From: Tipula vernalis
Taxonomy: Eukaryota > Arthropoda > Insecta > Diptera > Tipulidae
Reading direction: 5' to 3'
Assembly (NCBI GenBank): GCA_958295665.1
Contig: OY282558.1
Location: forward strand, 115,930,838-115,994,837
Length of the DNA stretch: 64,000 nt
Below, piece by piece: positions 56,719 to 64,000 of this stretch. Both the position numbers and the translations under genes were made by a program. The notes under the pieces are model-generated. The model had not been told where the DNA came from, made no database searches, and saw only the letters and a list, made by a program, of their open reading frames with translations. Position 1 is the first letter of the stretch. Each line of letters opens with the position of its first letter.

Positions 56719-57840
56719 GATAATGCAAACAGTGGAGAATGATATTCCTCCGGAAAGCGTCCATATCCAAGCTTGGTGGGTGATTTTCTTTAGATAAACA
56801 TTATTCAACTATTTCCTGTTTTGAATGTTTTCTTGGTTTATTGTTGCAATGTCTGGGGTTGTTATTATATGGCGCGTAACTTGAAGCTCCTTGAATTACT
56901 GCATCCGTGCTTTTCCACTCGTATGACTGGAATTCTTCAAGGTTAACTGTAACTATACAATTCCAGAATGTTATGACCAAGTTTCCTGTTAATGTTCGGT
57001 TATCGGGTTCACAGTTAGATGATAGTTCTGTGTTTTTTGCGTTACTTATCAATAACTTATCCTCTGATATGAATTGTACAGTTGTATTGGTTTCTGGCGA
57101 AACATTGCATTTAGCTTGGCTTCCCATTATAAGAGGTTTAATGCAATCATCTTTTAATTCTTTTATTTCGGTATGTTTTTGGACGAAATTGTTGTGATTG
57201 GTGGTTGTAAACAATCTGGATATTGATTTGATTAGATATTGTGGATAGTTCTGGATAATGCTGCCATTTAATACCACTGGAGCAATCGTCATTATTGTTG
57301 AGTTGTATTCTTCCAGTTTTGGTACTTCTAGGGTATATAGCAGTGTATCTTCGTTTACTGCAATTTTTGGTGTGATGAGTGTTACGGCTTCATCCGGTAG
57401 TGATATTTCAACACCTTGGTCAACCAGTATATTTTTGATACCTAGAGATAATTTCCTTCAAAGAAATTATTTTGTTGCTGGGCAGCGAGACTTTAGTTCT
57501 GATGATTGCGCCTTGAATATCTCCAAGTATTGAATTGAGTGTATCAATGTTTATTATTATTGTTAGAAATTCCAGTTCAGTCAGTACAATTTGGTTAGCG
57601 ACTGAAGTATTGACTACAACTTTGTTTATGTCGTCTGTTAATAACTGGATTCTCTTATCGATTTGATCGTTTATTTGAAATTGGTGGTTGTTTTCGTTTA
57701 TAAGTTCGTTCATCGTGATATTGATCAGACGTAGGTCCTGAGCGTCTGAATTTCCTGCTAACTATTTCCAAGCTGTGCCCAGAGTGTCCCATCTTCTGTG
57801 TCGTGTGTGTTTCGGCGGTTTTATTTGATAAAAGTTGTCT
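56719..57840 (-). pseudogene. Errantivirus-type env, membrane-subunit part only
   Basis: Relic of the fusion-type envelope gene of gypsy-group elements. A basic RHRR cleavage-like site is followed by a stop where Trp is expected (about 57762). A long helical segment rich in Ile, Asn and Gln (57420-57713) follows, then a further open piece with several N-x-S/T sites (56801-57292), and a hydrophobic membrane segment near 56715-56790. The receptor-binding N-terminal part is missing entirely. At least two frame breaks are present, and LINE C splits off the tail. It is not functional. Confidence 0.75.
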
Positions 57841-59216
57841 TCGTCGTTCGAATTCTGTCTATTTCTGTCATATTCACGTGAAGTGATGTTATTCTCATTG
57901 AAGTTTATTTCCGTCTTTTTATCGATGTTGGGTATTCTGCTTAATGCGTCCGCTAACTCTAACCGCCATCTTAGAATTTTGGAGTTTTTCTCCGAAGTTT
58001 TAATGAAAGTAAGTGGCTTGTGGTCGGTCACAAGTGTACATTTATTACCGTGTAGGTATGGGTTGTATTTCTTAACGGCCCACATAATAGCTAACGCTTC
58101 TTTTTCATTAGTCGCGTAATTGGTTTCGGTGGAATTTAGGGTCCTTGATTGCAAAAGCAATTGCTTTTTCTATGTTATCTTGTATTTGAGACAATACTGC
58201 ACCAAGAGCATAGTCTGATGCGTCGGTTGTTAGTATAAATTGTTTCAAAAATTCTGGGTAGGCCAATATTTGGTCTGTGGACAATATTTCTTTTAGTGTT
58301 TCGAAAGCTTTTATTTAGTCGGGATCTCGTATATCGGCGTCTTTCTCTTTTTGCAAAAATTTGGTCATTGGTTTCGTAATTTTTGAATAATTCCTAATGA
58401 AGCGTCTATTATAACCTGCAAGTCCGAGGAACTGTTTGACTTGCGTCTGTGTCGTCGGTTCAATGATTTTTTGGACTTTATCGGGATTTGGTTTTACCCC
58501 ATCCTGAGTGATAATGTGTCCGAGGATTCCGTTTCTCTTTTTAGAAACTCACATTAATCCAGTTGTATTTTTAGGTTGAATTGTGTAAGACGTTTTAAAA
58601 ACTGGCAAAGATTTTCAATGTGGTTTTCCAGATTGCAACCCACAATTATGATATCGTCTAGATATACATAGCAAACTTCTCCCACTAAGCCGTTTAATAC
58701 GTGATTCATTGCACGTTGAAAAGTTGCTGGGCCATTTTTTAACCCAAAGGGCATACGAGTAAATTCGAAGTGGCCCTTATTTGTGGAAAATGCAGTTTTT
58801 GCTTGGTATTTTCTGTCCATCGGAATTTGATGAAATCCAGATTTTAGGTCAAGGGTTGAAAAATACACAGATTTCCCGAGACTGTCAAGAATCTCCTCAA
58901 TTTGAGGGATTGGAAATTTATCGTTTATTGTTTTTTCGTTCAATTTCCTATAGTCGATAACGACTCTTACTTTTTGGCTTCCAGAGGCATCTGCCTTTTT
59001 TGGCACTACCCGAATTGGAGATGAATACGGGCTGTTTGAATTCCGTATAATTCCACTATCCAGTAATTCTTGCATTTGGTCAGTCACATCCTTTTTGTAA
59101 TGGTGTGGGTATCTGTATGTTTTTGTGTAAACTGAGTTTTCGTCTGTTGTTAATATCTTATGTTCGATTACTGTTGTTGATGAAAGTTTCTCATTTTGTT
59201 TCAACAGTACATCCAT
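57770..59216 (-). pseudogene. Errantivirus-type pol: RT and RNase H, integrase deleted
   Basis: The reverse transcriptase is open from 59216 to 58554: SPYSSPIRVVPKK, VIDYRKLNEKT, STLDLKSGFHQIPM, MPFGLKNGPATFQRAM and the catalytic YLDD near 58650. A stop at 58554 and a nearby frameshift follow. The connection domain (FLGLAGYNRRFI) comes next, then another stop near 58316. RNase H runs from [13 protein letters not shown] (about 58230) through [14 protein letters not shown] and VTDHKPLTFI to LADALSRIP (57762-58160). Integrase should follow but is absent. The frame runs from the RNase H tail straight into the env cleavage-site region, so a deletion of roughly 2 kb has joined them. Confidence 0.9.
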
Positions 59217-59863
59217 ATTAGCATTTCCTTTTCGATTTTACTTAAATGATTTGTTCGGATTAGACTTTCAATTATCTTTTTGTCCACTAGTGTATTTAAA
59301 TTAATTGGAATAGGTTCGATTGTCTCGAAATTGTTTACTATTAGTCCTAACTTAGATAATTTTGAAGGTGGTTCTGGATTGTCTGATGTTATATTAACAG
59401 TGGTTTTAAAATTCTCGGCCTTGTATATGCCTGGTAATATTGTGATTTCGTCATTTAATTTTGAATATTCCAAAACTACCCAATCGTTATTTGTTTTGGT
59501 ATTGAACGTTACTGTAAGATTATAGAAATTTGTTGTTGGGTATAAACGGTAGAACTTTAATGTTTTATTATTTAAAGATATTGTACTAGATTTATAGTCA
59601 ATCTTAGCGTTCATTGCCGCCATTGATTGGGATCCTAAGATACCATCAAAAAATTTATGGAAACTAAATTCGTAGTAGGTTTGTTTGGGTAAATTGAACC
59701 CAAGAAAATTGATTTTGCCTTTTGTTGAAAGATTTTGTGTTCCTAGAACATGCTTTACCGTCGTATCTATTAATAATGTTATTGTTTTGTTAGTTATTTT
59801 GTTGTAGCATTTTAGATACAGCAAGAAGTTTAGCCTTCTGTATCTGATTCCTGTCCCTCCCAA
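59201..59863 (-). pseudogene. Errantivirus-type protease region, catalytic motif altered
   Basis: This frame of 220 residues lies between gag and RT where retroelement aspartic protease belongs. The active-site box reads LLIDTTVKHVL, so the glycine of the usual D-T/S-G is replaced. The later hydrophobic-hydrophobic-Gly box appears as GILGSQSM. It overlaps the RT frame by 16 bases. With the altered box the protease is unlikely to work, though a sequencing error cannot be excluded. Confidence 0.7.
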
Positions 59864-60864
59864 AAATTTTCATTTTCATATTGAAGGGTTTTCTAGATCT
59901 AAGCGAGGGATCTATCTCCATTGGGATCGCGTTAGAATTATCGGGCGCTGGTCCCAAAGATTTCGTTTCAGTGACAGGACATTGTTGTCTTCTGAAATTG
60001 GCTTTTTCCAAGTTTTTCGGAACCCTACTTTGGTTATAGGTTTTAATTTCAGACATTTTCTTAGAGTTATTTGAAATTGAATTGTTTCATTTGCGCTGAA
60101 TTTGCACAAAAATGCATAGGCCTCTTCCAGATTTTTGGGCCTTGCTGTTGAGCATAGCCGAAATACGGCTTTTTCAAACCTGCGATAAATGCGGCTAGTG
60201 CATCCTCTTCAATGAATGTACTTATTGCGAGCCAGGAATGATTGTAAATTGGGTTTTGTTTTGCTAGAGTTTTAATGCTCTGCAAGATTTCCTTGGATTT
60301 GTTATAATACGCGTGAATGGACATATTGTCCATTTTCTATGTTGCATAAAGTTGGGACTTGTAAAAGGATAATTTTTGTTTATCTCCAAGGGCTACTACC
60401 AATATTTGTTTAATTTCTCCAAAAGTTTGGGGGCTCCGGCTTCCGGCTTAGCACAGAATATCTTTTCCTTTGCTTTCGATTTTATTTTGAACCGCTTGCC
60501 AATAAATTCGCATTTGCTGTTCTTGCACCATCGGATCAAAGAAACTTAATGTATTAACTTCGACTGTTTTCAGCCGAGATACTAACTGTTTTCGATTTCC
60601 ATCGAAATTGGGGATCGATTTTATCGGATCTGGGATCCGGAATACGTCCAGAGTGAGTCGTTGTGGAGCTCTCATTGTTTTATGATCTGTTTTGTTCAAA
60701 TACGCCAGCGCCTGTTCATGCTCACTTTGTTTTTGAGCAATTAGACTAAGTTGCTCTAAAACTTGACCCAATTGGGTAGAAACTTGTTTGATTTCCGACA
60801 TTTCAAGTTCCTTGTAATCAATATTTCGATTTGATACGTAAATCTCAATCGATTTCTTACTCAT
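59790..60864 (-). pseudogene. Errantivirus-type gag, broken
   Basis: The open start (60448-60864) begins MSKKSIEIYVSN and has IPNFDGNRKQL, similar to the capsid start of gypsy-group Gag. It stops at 60448. Further parts are in other frames at 60067-60333 (MSIHAYYNKSKEILQSIK, then an FIEEDALAAFIAGL block typical of retroelement capsid) and 59790-60056 (IPMEIDPSLRSR). No CCHC knuckle is visible, as is usual for errantiviruses. At least two stops and one frameshift break it. Confidence 0.78.
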
Positions 60865-61320
60865 ACAACAATTTGATTTATTCTTTGATAATCTAATTTA
60901 TTATAATGAGATTTTTCCTATCCTACGATTTATTCTGCAAATTTTTCGAAAATACTCGTGTCTATCTTGTAGTGCACGTAATATTCTCAATAATTTACTG
61001 AATAAATTTAGATCTAGCTCTATCTTGTAGTGGCTTGATCTTAGGAGTGTCTAATATTTTTAATAATAAAAACAATTAAACCTGTAGTTCTGGAACTCTT
61101 GCCTATCTAGTAGTGCGATACTCCTTTCTGTCGTGGCAGGTTACGAATTGTGTTGAAAGTTGAGATGTGGCGAAACTACGACTCCACTTAGTGGTTTTAA
61201 CACCTTCAGCCTTTTTCAAAAAGCACTTGTACACTATCACTTAATGAGTTTACTTATGAGCTGTTTTTATTCACTAGCCCTTTGCAATTTATACACTTCA
61301 CTTTTACATTATTCACCGCA

Positions 61321-61331
61321 CGGCTGCGCCA
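61321..61331 (-). other. Errantivirus-type primer-binding site candidate
   Basis: On the minus strand TGGCGCAGCCG follows directly after the 5' LTR end (…CCATAAT). It resembles the TGGCGCAGTCGG primer sites of the 17.6/297 type in flies, thought to pair with tRNA-Ser. It fixes the inner edge of the LTR at 61332. Confidence 0.65.
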
Positions 61332-61632
61332 ATTATGGATACGGTGTTCACATAATATTAAAAAATAAAAATTCTAAAGTAATTTTTATTTCTTTTATCT
61401 TTATTTTTATTAATCTCAAGTTACACTTTTAATTATTCATTTAAGACTAACTTAATTATTCTTTCTTAGTTCTATTTATCTGTTTTCTTAAAGTAATCTA
61501 ATTACAAGCTAAGCAAGTGGAAAATTATTAATACGATTTGATGAATCTGCATTTCTCACGATTCATATATTGTCGTTGATCATCACGTTATGCTGATGAT
61601 GCGACTTCTTGATGTTGTGTGTTCCACATTCG

Positions 61633-61636
<4 letters not shown>
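61332..61636 (-). repeat. Errantivirus-type 5' LTR, partial
   Basis: It extends right from the primer site. Bases 61423-61636 match 52628-52839 of the other LTR. The LTR start (the ~45 bases corresponding to 52840-52886) is missing, because a (TA)n tract begins at GTTATATATA exactly where the other copy reads GTTATCTCTT. The promoter-bearing start is therefore lost or masked. Confidence 0.75.

Positions 61637-64000
<2,364 letters not shown>

Overview
This is a eukaryotic window. It is AT-rich, has no host gene I can recognise, and is dominated by transposable elements. The families point to an insect, most likely a fly. They include BEL/Pao elements, an env-bearing gypsy/errantivirus-type element, jockey-type and CR1/jockey-like LINEs, mariner/IS630 and hAT transposases, a Helitron helicase, a 174-bp satellite, long (TA)n tracts, and a tRNA-Tyr-type primer site shared by three BEL elements. 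The species cannot be named from the sequence.

Left part (1-11,300). A complete BEL/Pao element (BEL1, minus strand, 661-7853) has LTRs that differ only in poly-A length and a 5-bp target duplication, CTCGT. It sits inside a diverged tandem repeat with ~125-150-bp units. Two LTR fragments lie head-to-head at 8471-9162. A 13-unit, ~174-bp satellite follows (9168-11275). Its units fall into two alternating subtypes.

Middle (11,300-33,600). About 9 kb of AT-rich DNA shows no supported gene (11,300-20,460). An abutting pair of palindromic elements follows: a MITE at 20463-20713 and a foldback element at 20714-21434. Next comes a nested structure. A long inverted-repeat element (22276-33555) has a second intact BEL/Pao element (BEL2, 23454-30425, target duplication AGGCC) in its left arm. 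A degenerate hAT transposon (30705-32744, target duplication CTACCAAC) lies between its arms. The uninterrupted right arm preserves the sequence of BEL2's empty site. A further palindrome (22953-23325) has near-perfect inner stems.

Right part (33,600-64,000). This holds decayed elements. A cryptically simple GTTGAG-like stretch (34.9-35.8 kb) is followed by two LINE remnants on the plus strand (36.2-41.0 kb). Then come a mariner/IS630 relic, a BEL relic and a Helitron helicase relic (42.6-46.7 kb). A (TA)n tract truncates a third BEL element on the minus strand (BEL3, 47.8-52.05 kb). Finally there is a defective gypsy/errantivirus-type element (52.6-61.6 kb, minus) whose env region is split by a 5'-truncated jockey-type LINE with its own target duplication. 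A second long (TA)n tract and about 2 kb of AT-rich DNA close the window.

Only the BEL1 and BEL2 polyproteins are open coding regions (about 1723 and 1722-1753 residues). Each encodes gag, protease, reverse transcriptase, RNase H and integrase, and each is flanked by its own LTRs, primer site and polypurine tract. Every other coding relic carries stops, frameshifts or deletions. The nesting, the satellite and the orientation blocks suggest pericentromeric or otherwise heterochromatic DNA. That is an inference from composition.
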